From contig JAISGE010000138.1 of the NCBI GenBank assembly GCA_031263265.1, positions 1-10,931 of the forward strand: a stretch of 10,931 bases of DNA, in the 5' to 3' direction. The position numbers and the translations under genes were made by a program. Below the pieces are notes generated by a model. It was not told the DNA's origin. It worked only from the letters and a program-made list of their open reading frames with translations, and ran no database searches. The stretch's first letter is position 1; each line of letters begins with the position of its first letter. Of this stretch, positions 1 through 7,229 are shown piece after piece. Origin of the DNA: Treponema sp. (GTDB lineage: Bacteria; Spirochaetota; Spirochaetia; Treponematales; Breznakiellaceae).

Positions 1-1401
1 GATTCGGAGAGCCTTTTACCGGAAAGCGTTGAAGCCCCGCAAAGCAAGGGTTCCTATAAATCCCTGAGCGACTATATTCAATTACTCAGCTCCATACATA
101 CCTGCTACCAGGAACACTATCCTTCTTTTAAAAACAGGGCTAAACACCGGATTGTCAAACATGACTCTTTGCAGTCCTATGACAAGGTAAAAAGCATTAC
201 CCGCCGCAGCCTGCAATGGCTGTATCAAAACCCTGGGGAATTAGTGAAAACCGAAAGCCCTACGGCCATACAGGTGCAGGGTGTCCATTATCTGCCGTAC
301 CGTATGTACATCGAAAAAACCATCAAGAGCTTTGATATTTACGAGAACCGGGTGGTACTGGGGTTTCTCTTATTGGTCTGTAACCACGTTAAAACCGTGG
401 AAGAAAAAGTCCGGAAGGAGCTGGCAGAGGAATACAAAGTGCTGCATAAGCTGCAATGGCTTGAACGGGAAGGATTTCGGGCGCCTATCATCGGGATTAA
501 ACAACTGCAGGTTGAGCGGAACCAGGACCTGTTCAATACCCTCCACGAACTCCTTTTAAACTTAGCCGGACAATACGCAAAATATGGCGACATCCTGCCT
601 TGTCAGGATACGCAGCTTTTGGGAATACCTAAGAAGACCAAGGTTTTTCAAGAAGTCCGGTCGTACCGGCAGGTATTTGAACAGATCCTCCTGTGGTTTT
701 ATTTTGGGGAATTTACCCTGGTTAAAGAAACCTTGATAGGCAATGCTAAGACCTTGGACAAACTTTTTGAGTATTACTGTTTATGCAAACTCCTCATGCT
801 GCTTAAAAATTCAGGGTTTACCGAAACCGGGGCGGTTTCCCATTCCTTTACCTATCATTCCCAGGAATCCCCCAGCGGGGAGCTTGCCAATACCTACCTG
901 TTGCGGCGAGGGGACCTGCTCCTTACCCTGTACTATCAGCCGGTTATCAGCGCGGATCGTTTTGAGAATGATATAAGCCTCTACCGAACCACCACCACGG
1001 ACGGCTTTTATACTCCGGATTTTATGTTTAAGATCCAGAATACCCGGGTATCAGGTTCTTTCTATCTGATTTTTGACGCCAAGTATTCCTCCCGGTGGAA
1101 CATCAAGCAGTATTATATGGATCGGGAGATTATCAAATACGGGTGTCAGATCTCTAATCGGGAAGCAGGGCAGTCGGTCAAGATGGTATGGCTGCTGCAG
1201 GGCAGGATAGATGAAACTGCGCATATCGAACGGTATCACAATTCCCCCTTAGCGCAGCAGTATAAGCCTGCTATATCCTATGGGATTATCAAGGTAAATA
1301 CCAAGACCGATACCTTGGAGCATTTGTGGAAAGAGATAGACCCCCTCATTCAAGAGTTGGAACACCAAGGGAGAGCAGGTGATTCAAAAACCCCTATTTA
1401 G
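1..1401 (+). CDS. DUF2357/McrC-like PD-(D/E)XK nuclease, 5' end missing
   Basis: The frame is open from base 1, so the true start lies outside the window; the first internal candidate start (TTG at 169) has no convincing ribosome site and the upstream residues read as normal protein. 466 residues are visible. In this numbering the core shows an LFEYYCLCKL motif near 255-264, typical of the McrC/DUF2357 group (hydrophobic-E-x-x-C helix). It is followed by PDF at 339-341 and FDAKY at 358-362, giving a PD...DAK nuclease signature with likely metal and catalytic residues D340, D359 and K361. From family knowledge, such proteins are usually the nuclease partner of an McrB-like AAA+ NTPase in restriction or defence loci; that partner would be upstream and is not seen here. 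The TAG stop overlaps the end of the convergent gene by 8 bases. Base composition is close to the host-like genes. The nuclease fold is well supported; the defence role is inferred. Confidence 0.8.
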   Translation, partial: DSESLLPESVEAPQSKGSYKSLSDYIQLLSSIHTCYQEHYPSFKNRAKHRIVKHDSLQSYDKVKSITRRSLQWLYQNPGELVKTESPTAIQVQGVHYLPYRMYIEKTIKSFDIYENRVVLGFLLLVCNHVKTVEEKVRKELAEEYKVLHKLQWLEREGFRAPIIGIKQLQVERNQDLFNTLHELLLNLAGQYAKYGDILPCQDTQLLGIPKKTKVFQEVRSYRQVFEQILLWFYFGEFTLVKETLIGNAKTLDKLFEYYCLCKLLMLLKNSGFTETGAVSHSFTYHSQESPSGELANTYLLRRGDLLLTLYYQPVISADRFENDISLYRTTTTDGFYTPDFMFKIQNTRVSGSFYLIFDAKYSSRWNIKQYYMDREIIKYGCQISNREAGQSVKMVWLLQGRIDETAHIERYHNSPLAQQYKPAISYGIIKVNTKTDTLEHLWKEIDPLIQELEHQGRAGDSKTPI

Positions 1402-3742
1402 CCGTTATATATACGATTTTATTTTGATTAGAAAAAACAAATCGAGGATCCTTTAAAACCTTGTGTATATTATTAAACCATTCAGCATGCTTTATAAATC
1501 CCTCTTTTTTTAATAAGCGCCTTAATTTTTCCGCATTTATTTTCTGTGGTACTCCAATAGTGTTTTTTACATATTCATATATTATATCTGTCAGGGTATA
1601 TATGGATGTTGATTTTACAAACACAGGTGCTATCCGATATGGTGATTGTTCAATGTCAGAAAATATGGGCTTATATCCAATTTCTTCATTGTACCGCAAG
1701 ACTTCTTGCAATAATAACAATGTCCAGGGTAATTCGGGTTTTAATTGAGGAAGTTTATCATACCAATTTTCATCAATAGCTCTTGGAATTATATAATCTT
1801 TATCAATAAACAATGAATCCAATGCCATTTCTATGCTGTTTTTATTATTTTCATCAAGAGCTAAATATTCTGATAATATATAAACATCTTCATTATAGAA
1901 ATAAAATGTTGAATCATTAGTATTATGAATAAAACTGATAATATGATTAACAGAAAGTTTTAATTTAATCAGCAATGACTCACATGCTTTTCTTGTTGTT
2001 TTTCCTCCGTTTTTTCTTGCAAGATTAATAAGAATACCATCTATGTTCTTTGGGTGATGAGGCTCATACTCCCAAACATGCAGATTTTCCGCGAAAACAA
2101 AGCAATTATTATGGTATTTTTCCTTTGAAAAAAGATGTTTAGCTATTGCATACACAGACAATTCATCGGTAAAATTATTTTTTTTCATAAACGATGCAAT
2201 ATCGCTCTTTGCGGCTTCGAATAAGATATGGCTATTAGTATAACCATTAAATTGATGGAACTGCTTTTTTAGAATTTCTAAAATTATTTTTGCCGTTTTA
2301 TCCAAATCTATTATACATTCTCTATGAATAAATCCATTTTTTATTTCAACAATATTCTTTAGTTTCTGGAGTATCTTTTGCATGATCCAAATAGAAACCC
2401 CGGGTACATTTGCATAAATAGCATCTAAGCTATTTAGAGATAAACCTTTACCGCGTAAATAAACTTCAATCTCATCTGCAACAACGAAATATTTTCTAGC
2501 TAATTTAAATACCCTTTCTATCTTTCCAATTTTATATATTTTAAAATCAATCTCTGCCCCTATCTTATAAAACCCATCGATATCTTTTCGGTACATATAG
2601 GCTTCTGAAACCTGTTCATTCCTGAATAAATATAGCAACGGTTCTGCATATTCAAAGCCGTCAAAATATTTTTTAATTTCACGAATCTTGATAACTAAAC
2701 CGCTGTTAATATCTACGGATAAGAAAGCAATAATATCTACCGGCATATTTCTTATTGATACCCCTAATTTTTCAAGGCCTTTTAATTCAAGCTGCCGTAT
2801 ACGTTCTTTGCTCATTGATCGTTCATCGCCAATTTCCTGAAGGGTCATTCCATTTGCACGCTTCCATAAAATATCAAAAGGTCTTTCATAATTCTGGCTG
2901 CTATATACCAAATTAAATATTTTCTGCATCAATGTTCTTATATTGAGAGATAAAAATTTAAACAATGAAACTACCTCTGTAGTTCTACTGGACATGGCAA
3001 TGTCCTTAAACTTTGTTTCAATGTCTTCAACTTTTTTAACAGATAAAAATAGATTAGCCATGCTGGATCTTATATTTTTTATCTTATCATTTTTATTTGA
3101 CGATAAATATAAATCAAGATTAAGTTTTAATCTATGGACAGGAATAGCTTGATATTCATTTTTTAACCTGATCAACCGTCGCTCAATCTGATTTTTTAAT
3201 AATGCATTAAAATGCCTCGTCCCCTTAATATCTCCTGTTGTTATTTCAATGCTTGGTTTTATTTTTTCTATACAAACACTTATTTCTTTGATATGTTCAG
3301 TATTAAGACTTTGTAAATTTTGTAATCCATACTTATCCAATCTTAATAAATCTTTAAGCGTTACTATTCCTGACTGCCATAAAACTTCACACGTAGTATA
3401 AGATAAATCAAGAATACCTATTGGGTCTGAAAGAAATAGCGGCTCAGAAGCAAGAACATAGCGGCAGTCAACTCTATTGATTATTTTAAAGTACACCTCT
3501 CTTTCAATAGGCTTTTGAAAATTATCTGCTAATAATTTCTTTTTGCAATTAATAATTTCTTTAATGCTTTTTGTTCCTAAATTTTTTATCTCATGCAGGT
3601 CTTCAATATTTAAAGTAAGCAATAAACTAACGGTATATATTCCAGCATTTTCAAGAGCATTTATCGACCGAGTCGATAAATTAAGTGCAGTAATAGGAGT
3701 ACTCAGATCCAAATCATATTCTATATGATTATACGTAAACAT
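1394..3742 (-). CDS. alphaCTD plus sigma-region-4 fusion protein, putative transcription regulator
   Basis: A 782-residue protein. Residues 11-71 align without gaps to the RNA polymerase alpha C-terminal domain and keep the residues that contact UP-element DNA in E. coli alpha: R265 (R25 here), N268 (N28), G296 (G56), K298 (K58) and S299 (S59). Residues about 106-163 look like a second, degraded alphaCTD/helix-hairpin copy. Residues about 285-329 match sigma-70 region 4.2 (TLQEIG, then SKERIRQLE and a trailing LEKL). E585, R588 and Q589 of E. coli sigma-70 are kept (E313, R316, Q317), with K312 in place of R584. No sigma region 2 and no alpha N-terminal domain are visible. The C-terminal half is unassigned; segments near 421-472, 565-625 and 729-779 have a helix-turn-helix-then-strand look and may be winged helices. 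A TTG nine bases upstream (3751) is an alternative start: AGGGA lies 4 bases from TTG and 13 from ATG. The gene is strikingly AT-rich compared with both flanks, suggesting transfer. It is likely a DNA-binding regulator; its target is unknown. Confidence 0.8.
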   Translation of the reverse strand: MFTYNHIEYDLDLSTPITALNLSTRSINALENAGIYTVSLLLTLNIEDLHEIKNLGTKSIKEIINCKKKLLADNFQKPIEREVYFKIINRVDCRYVLASEPLFLSDPIGILDLSYTTCEVLWQSGIVTLKDLLRLDKYGLQNLQSLNTEHIKEISVCIEKIKPSIEITTGDIKGTRHFNALLKNQIERRLIRLKNEYQAIPVHRLKLNLDLYLSSNKNDKIKNIRSSMANLFLSVKKVEDIETKFKDIAMSSRTTEVVSLFKFLSLNIRTLMQKIFNLVYSSQNYERPFDILWKRANGMTLQEIGDERSMSKERIRQLELKGLEKLGVSIRNMPVDIIAFLSVDINSGLVIKIREIKKYFDGFEYAEPLLYLFRNEQVSEAYMYRKDIDGFYKIGAEIDFKIYKIGKIERVFKLARKYFVVADEIEVYLRGKGLSLNSLDAIYANVPGVSIWIMQKILQKLKNIVEIKNGFIHRECIIDLDKTAKIILEILKKQFHQFNGYTNSHILFEAAKSDIASFMKKNNFTDELSVYAIAKHLFSKEKYHNNCFVFAENLHVWEYEPHHPKNIDGILINLARKNGGKTTRKACESLLIKLKLSVNHIISFIHNTNDSTFYFYNEDVYILSEYLALDENNKNSIEMALDSLFIDKDYIIPRAIDENWYDKLPQLKPELPWTLLLLQEVLRYNEEIGYKPIFSDIEQSPYRIAPVFVKSTSIYTLTDIIYEYVKNTIGVPQKINAEKLRRLLKKEGFIKHAEWFNNIHKVLKDPRFVFSNQNKIVYITAK

Positions 3743-3775
3743 GGAATACAAAACTTCCCTTATTGATTTTTGATA

Positions 3776-3804
3776 ATAGTATCATAAATACCATAAAAAA
3801 GCAA
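3776..3804 (-). promoter_or_regulatory. Promoter of the alphaCTD/sigma4 gene
   Basis: Read on the minus strand, TTGCTT (3804-3799) and TACTAT (3781-3776) are separated by 17 bases, giving a transcription start near 3770 and a leader of about 28 bases before the ATG. The stretch just upstream of the -35 (about 3810-3830) is AT-rich and could serve as an UP element. This is a sequence match only. Confidence 0.5.
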
Positions 3805-3885
3805 GAGGATATAAATAATAACAGCAAGTTTCAGGTTCAGGAAAAAATGTCCCAAATCACCAGAAACCGTATTATAAAGTATACA

Positions 3886-3907
3886 GGTGGTATGGTTACA
3901 TACCCCC
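3886..3907. repeat. Inverted repeat, candidate operator
   Basis: GGTATG (3889-3894) and CATACC (3899-3904) form a perfect 6-base inverted repeat around GTTA. The arms extend to 9 bases with one mismatch (GG at 3886-3887 against CC at 3906-3907). It sits about 44 bases upstream of the -35 of the transport operon and about 100 bases upstream of the minus-strand promoter, with no T tract to suggest a terminator. A regulator-binding site is plausible; the binding protein is unknown. Confidence 0.4.
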
Positions 3908-3950
3908 TCTCGTACCCCGTTTCGCTTCTGCCGTTGGCTTTATAAAGGAA

Positions 3951-3980
3951 TTGACGTTTCAGGCTCCTTTATGGTATGCT
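3951..3980 (+). promoter_or_regulatory. Promoter of the sugar ABC transport operon
   Basis: TTGACG (3951-3956) and TATGCT (3975-3980) are spaced by 18 bases. The -10 is preceded by TGG, giving an extended -10. A start near 3987 would leave a leader of about 60 bases. GTATG (3974-3978) and CATAC (3981-3985) also form a short inverted repeat across the -10. This is the best promoter match in the window. Confidence 0.65.
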
Positions 3981-4046
3981 CATACAAGCTTTAAATCTTT
4001 GGTCTTGGCATCGCCAAAAATTGGTTAGTATGGAGGAAGAGTTTTT

Positions 4047-5360
4047 ATGAAAAAGCTGGTTTTAGCAGGTCTATTAACGGCTGCCGTGGGGCTTATTGCC
4101 TTTGCAAATGGACAAAAGGCCACCTCAGATGGCGTGGGAACCGATGGTACGGTACGTCTTTCGGTTTATATGCAGTTGGAATTGGCGAATCCCCAATACG
4201 AATATTGGCCAAAAACGCTGGAAGCCTTTGCCGCCAAGTATCCCAACATCAAACTGGACTTTGAATACGTGTCTGGCGAACAATTCCACGATAAGTTTCA
4301 GGCAATGGCTGCGGCAGGGGACATCCCCGACCTCTTTACCATCTATGCGGGAGCGCGTTCAAACTACGTTCTGAACCGGGGCATGGTAAAAGATCTGCGG
4401 CCCTACCTGACGGACGCTTTCAAGGCTAACTACACCCCCAGTATTTGGAAGCCCCAAGGCCCCAATGGGGAGATCTATATTATTTCCCCTAATATGGCGG
4501 TCTGTACGGTGATCTATGTGAATACCAAACTCCAGCAGGAACTGGGGCTTACCAATCCCGCTACCTTAGATGAGTTGATTAGCCAGGTTCCTGCTATTCG
4601 CGCCGCAGGGTACACTCCCCTGATGTTTGGGAACAAAGGGGTTTGGCAGGCCCAATCCCTGCTCTTGTCCATGTTGGTGGATCGCACGGGTGGAACCGCG
4701 TGGTTCGACCGTGCCCGAGTCGGTACCGCGAAATTCACCGATCCTGCCTTTGTGAATGCCCTGGGGATAATCAAGCGCATGGTGGATACCCAGGTTTTCC
4801 CCAGCGGCGTGAATCAGCTTGAAGGTCCTGAAGCCTGGGGTGATTTTGTCCAAGGTAAGTCAGTGTACCTGTTGGATGCAGGTTGGCGTATTTCCGCGCT
4901 GAAAAGCGCGGCCACTCCAGACGATTATGCCCGCTATGGTGCGATTGCATTCCCCGCTATCGCCGGTGAAGTGACCAAAGGTTCAAGCGCCGCGACCTTG
5001 GGGGAAGCCTTGGCTATGAATGCCAAGCTCAGCGGCGCTAAAGCTGATGCGGCTTGGAAATTTTTGAGCTTTATCTATGGTCAGGAAGGTTCAGACCTGC
5101 TCATGCAGTATGGCACGGTTCCTACCTATAAGCTTGATTATGCCCAGTACGGCGTGGATAGCCTTAACCAGCAATACATTGACCTGATCAACGGTCAGTC
5201 TATGGGTTATGTGATTGATGCGGTGATGGACGGCGAAGGGGTGAACAATGTGCTCAACCCCGGTATTCAGGCGGTGATGATGGGAACCAAAACCCCGGAA
5301 GGCCTGGCCGCTGAATACGAAGCCTGGGTTGCGGCCAACGATTCAAACCGCAAGAAGTAA
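4047..5360 (+). CDS. Sugar ABC transporter, extracellular solute-binding protein (family 1)
   Basis: The 437-residue product is the capture component of a carbohydrate ABC importer (COG1653/UgpB-like). An export signal is visible: MKKL, a hydrophobic stretch at 4-19, then AFA and a likely signal peptidase I cut after A20. There is no lipobox cysteine, so the protein is probably free in the periplasm. The mature part has the usual family features: an N-terminal strand (VRLSVYMQLE), a helix ending AAKYPNIKLDFEYV, and AMAAAGDIPDLF at about 91-102, equivalent to the ASG-x-PD motif. Length is normal. The ATG is fixed by GGAGG at 4032-4036, ten bases upstream. It is the first gene of a transport operon, with both permeases following and a large stem-loop in the gap, which suggests it is made in excess over the permeases. 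The neighbouring xylanase points to xylo-oligosaccharides as substrate, but specificity cannot be read from the sequence. Confidence 0.9.
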   Translation: MKKLVLAGLLTAAVGLIAFANGQKATSDGVGTDGTVRLSVYMQLELANPQYEYWPKTLEAFAAKYPNIKLDFEYVSGEQFHDKFQAMAAAGDIPDLFTIYAGARSNYVLNRGMVKDLRPYLTDAFKANYTPSIWKPQGPNGEIYIISPNMAVCTVIYVNTKLQQELGLTNPATLDELISQVPAIRAAGYTPLMFGNKGVWQAQSLLLSMLVDRTGGTAWFDRARVGTAKFTDPAFVNALGIIKRMVDTQVFPSGVNQLEGPEAWGDFVQGKSVYLLDAGWRISALKSAATPDDYARYGAIAFPAIAGEVTKGSSAATLGEALAMNAKLSGAKADAAWKFLSFIYGQEGSDLLMQYGTVPTYKLDYAQYGVDSLNQQYIDLINGQSMGYVIDAVMDGEGVNNVLNPGIQAVMMGTKTPEGLAAEYEAWVAANDSNRKK

Positions 5361-5381
5361 TCCATATTTTTCCTCGGCCGC

Positions 5382-5429
5382 TTTGAGGATGGGGGTATCA
5401 CCGCTATGCGCAGGGGTGATACCCTCAAA
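5382..5429 (+). promoter_or_regulatory. Intercistronic stem-loop between binding protein and permease genes
   Basis: GGGTATCACC (5393-5402) and GGTGATACCC (5415-5424) form a perfect 10-base stem. TTTGA (5382-5386) can pair with TCAAA (5425-5429) outside it, and CGC-TAT-GCG can close the tip. No run of T follows directly, so full termination is unlikely. From known systems (for example malE-malF), such hairpins protect the upstream binding-protein message or reduce read-through. Confidence 0.7.
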
Positions 5430-5473
5430 ACCCCTGAAGCGTTGCATCCTGCGCGCATTAAAAGGGGGTTATC

Positions 5474-6355
5474 GTGCATTATCAACAATCAAAAAAGATA
5501 AGTTATTATTGTTTCATTTTACCTGCCTTTATTGTCTTCATCAGTGTGATTCTTTTTCCCCTGGCCTTCAGTATTGTGCTGGGATTTACCCAATGGAGGG
5601 GATATGGGGAAATGCGTTTCGTTGGCCTTGACAACTATATCCGTATGTTTACAGATCCGGTGTTTCATATCGGGGTCCGCAATAACATCATGATTGTGCT
5701 GGTATCCGTGTTTGGCCAGATTCCCCTGGGCTTGCTTCTGGCCTATATGCTCTACCGCAATATGGTTAAGAAGGCCAACCTCTTTGAGGTGTTGATCTTT
5801 CTGCCGATCACCATTTCTTCGGTGATTGTGGCCCAACTGTGGAACCGTATTTTTTCCCCTGTGGGGATTTTTACCGCGATGATTCGGAACCTCACCGGAA
5901 ACCGGGAGTACATTATGAGCATTGTGGAAAACAAAGACCTGGCCATTGTACCCATCATGTTTGTATTGCTCTGGCAGCAAACCAGCCTTTTCATGGTGAT
6001 CTTTCTCGCCAACCTGCAGCGTATCCCCAATTCGGTTATTGAAGCTGCCCAGCTTGAAGGCGCCAGTGAAGGAAGCATATTTTTCCGCATTATCACCCCG
6101 ATGATGGGGTATGTTATTTTCATTAATTCGGTACTTGCCATTTCCGGCAGCTTTAAGAGCTTTGATTTGGTCTATTCGATGACCGGCGGCGGCCCGGCCC
6201 ATTATACCGAAGTACTCGCCGTGTATATGTACAATACGACCTTTGTCCATCAGAACTATGGATATGGCAGCGCCCTATCCATTATCATCATCATATTTAT
6301 AGTCCTTTCCCTCCTGCTCACCCGGGCGGTGTCGACCCTTTTAAAGGCGGAATAA
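5474..6355 (+). CDS. Sugar ABC transporter permease, MsmF/UgpA type
   Basis: A 293-residue inner-membrane protein of the binding-protein-dependent permease family (MalF/UgpA/MsmF side). Six membrane segments are plausible, beginning with the hydrophobic helix at about residues 8-32. The cytoplasmic EAA loop that docks on the ATPase is clear: EAAQLEGASEGSIFFRIITP at about residues 190-209, with the family's conserved glycine at the expected place. The short periplasmic N-terminal region fits UgpA/MsmF rather than MalF, which has a large insert. The start is GTG at 5474, supported by the G-rich AAAGGGGG at 5461-5468 five bases upstream; no better ATG is near. It follows the intercistronic hairpin and lies two bases before the next permease gene, so the pair is likely translationally coupled and forms the heterodimeric channel. 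Confidence 0.93.
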   Translation: MHYQQSKKISYYCFILPAFIVFISVILFPLAFSIVLGFTQWRGYGEMRFVGLDNYIRMFTDPVFHIGVRNNIMIVLVSVFGQIPLGLLLAYMLYRNMVKKANLFEVLIFLPITISSVIVAQLWNRIFSPVGIFTAMIRNLTGNREYIMSIVENKDLAIVPIMFVLLWQQTSLFMVIFLANLQRIPNSVIEAAQLEGASEGSIFFRIITPMMGYVIFINSVLAISGSFKSFDLVYSMTGGGPAHYTEVLAVYMYNTTFVHQNYGYGSALSIIIIIFIVLSLLLTRAVSTLLKAE

Positions 6356-6357
6356 GC

Positions 6358-7206
6358 ATGAATACCGAATCTTTGCTACGCCGGGCTCCCCTGCGGTGGC
6401 GTTCAAGCGCCTATCTCTTAATGATGGTTTTTGCGATACTCACGGTTTTTCCCCTGGTTTGGCTGGCCTATTCCTCCTTAAAACCCCACGCGGAAATCAT
6501 AGTTAACCCCCTGGGTCTGCCCCAGCACCCCTCTTTTGACAATTACCTGCGGGCCTGGACTATGGGAGGACTCGGTATTTCCCTGATGAACAGCTTCATC
6601 TATACCGTTTGCGCAACCCTGGGCACCCTGTTTCTTGCCCTGGCCGCCGCGTTTGGGCTTACCAAATTCCCTTTTAAGAACCGGGCCTTTTTCACCGCCG
6701 CGTTTGCCCTAGGGCTTATGATCACGGTTCATGCGGTGATCATTCCCCTGTTCCTGGTAGAAGTGAAAATCGGCATTATCAACCGGCGTATCGGCGTCAT
6801 CTTACCCTACATCGCCTTTGACCTGCCCATGTCGGTAATGATTGCCATTTCCTATGTCAGAGGAATCCCGGATGCCCTGATTGAATCTGCTGAAATTGAC
6901 GGCGCAAAGTACCGGGTCGTGTTTTGGCAGATGATACTGCCCCTATCCTCCCCGGTTATCGCCACCATGGTGATCCTGTCCTTCCTGCGGCACTGGAATG
7001 AATTCCTCTTTGTGTTCATCTTCACCACCAAAGCCGCGCTCAAGAGTCTGCCGGTGGCAATTACCCAATTCGCGGGCAGACAGAACATCGAATACGGGCT
7101 TCAGTATGCATCGCTTGTCATCGGCATACTCCCCATGATTTTGTTTTACTTCTTTTTCCATGCCCAGCTCATCAAAGGCTTTGGAGAAGGAGCCTTAAAA
7201 GAATAG
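6358..7206 (+). CDS. Sugar ABC transporter permease, MsmG/UgpE type
   Basis: The 282-residue second channel subunit (MalG/UgpE/MsmG side). It has a short basic N-terminus, a first membrane helix at about residues 17-38 containing the typical FPLVWLAYSSLK, and a total of six plausible membrane segments. The EAA loop reads ESAEIDGAKYRVVFWQMILP at about residues 176-195, with the invariant DGA. The C-terminus FFFHAQLIKGFGEGALKE is typical: this family usually ends with a Q-x-x-hhxGhxxGAhK tail. The ATG lies two bases after the TAA of the preceding permease, with AAAGG at 6343-6347 as ribosome site. No ATP-binding subunit gene is present nearby, so the complex probably uses a shared MsmK/UgpC-like ATPase encoded elsewhere. 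A metallopeptidase-like gene follows after 23 bases and is probably co-transcribed. Confidence 0.93.
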   Translation: MNTESLLRRAPLRWRSSAYLLMMVFAILTVFPLVWLAYSSLKPHAEIIVNPLGLPQHPSFDNYLRAWTMGGLGISLMNSFIYTVCATLGTLFLALAAAFGLTKFPFKNRAFFTAAFALGLMITVHAVIIPLFLVEVKIGIINRRIGVILPYIAFDLPMSVMIAISYVRGIPDALIESAEIDGAKYRVVFWQMILPLSSPVIATMVILSFLRHWNEFLFVFIFTTKAALKSLPVAITQFAGRQNIEYGLQYASLVIGILPMILFYFFFHAQLIKGFGEGALKE

Positions 7207-7229
7207 ATAAAAAATAACAAGGAACTAGT

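Larger units (their letters stand above)
3743..4046. promoter_or_regulatory. Divergent intergenic control region
   Basis: About 300 bases without a convincing gene separate the minus-strand regulator-like gene from the plus-strand transport operon. The left part is AT-rich and holds a promoter for the minus-strand gene. The middle has a GTATAC palindrome at 3879-3884 next to a larger inverted repeat. The right part has a sigma-70-type promoter and a leader with a short hairpin (TTGGC 4005-4009, GCCAA 4013-4017), followed by CCAA/TTGG that could form an alternative pairing. The hexamer TTCAGG is repeated in tandem near 3830 and recurs near 3958. A 60-codon TTG-started frame here is not credible. 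Confidence 0.6.

Noticed and set aside
1394..3742. Minus-strand gene as an ordinary sigma factor
   Set aside because: Sigma region 2 motifs for -10 recognition and core binding are not visible, the region 4 match lies in the middle of the chain, and an alphaCTD sits at the N-terminus.
3763..3945. 60-codon plus-strand frame starting with TTG in the divergent intergenic region
   Set aside because: It has no ribosome site, overlaps the minus-strand promoter and the inverted repeat, and its peptide shows no recognisable pattern.
3987..4046. Riboswitch in the leader of the transport operon
   Set aside because: Only a 5-base hairpin with a 3-base loop and a competing 4-base pairing are present; too small to support a ligand-binding RNA.
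5519..6250. 243-codon minus-strand frame opposite the first permease
   Set aside because: It is a shadow of the permease gene: histidine-, lysine- and glycine-rich composition from reversed membrane codons, and no start signals.
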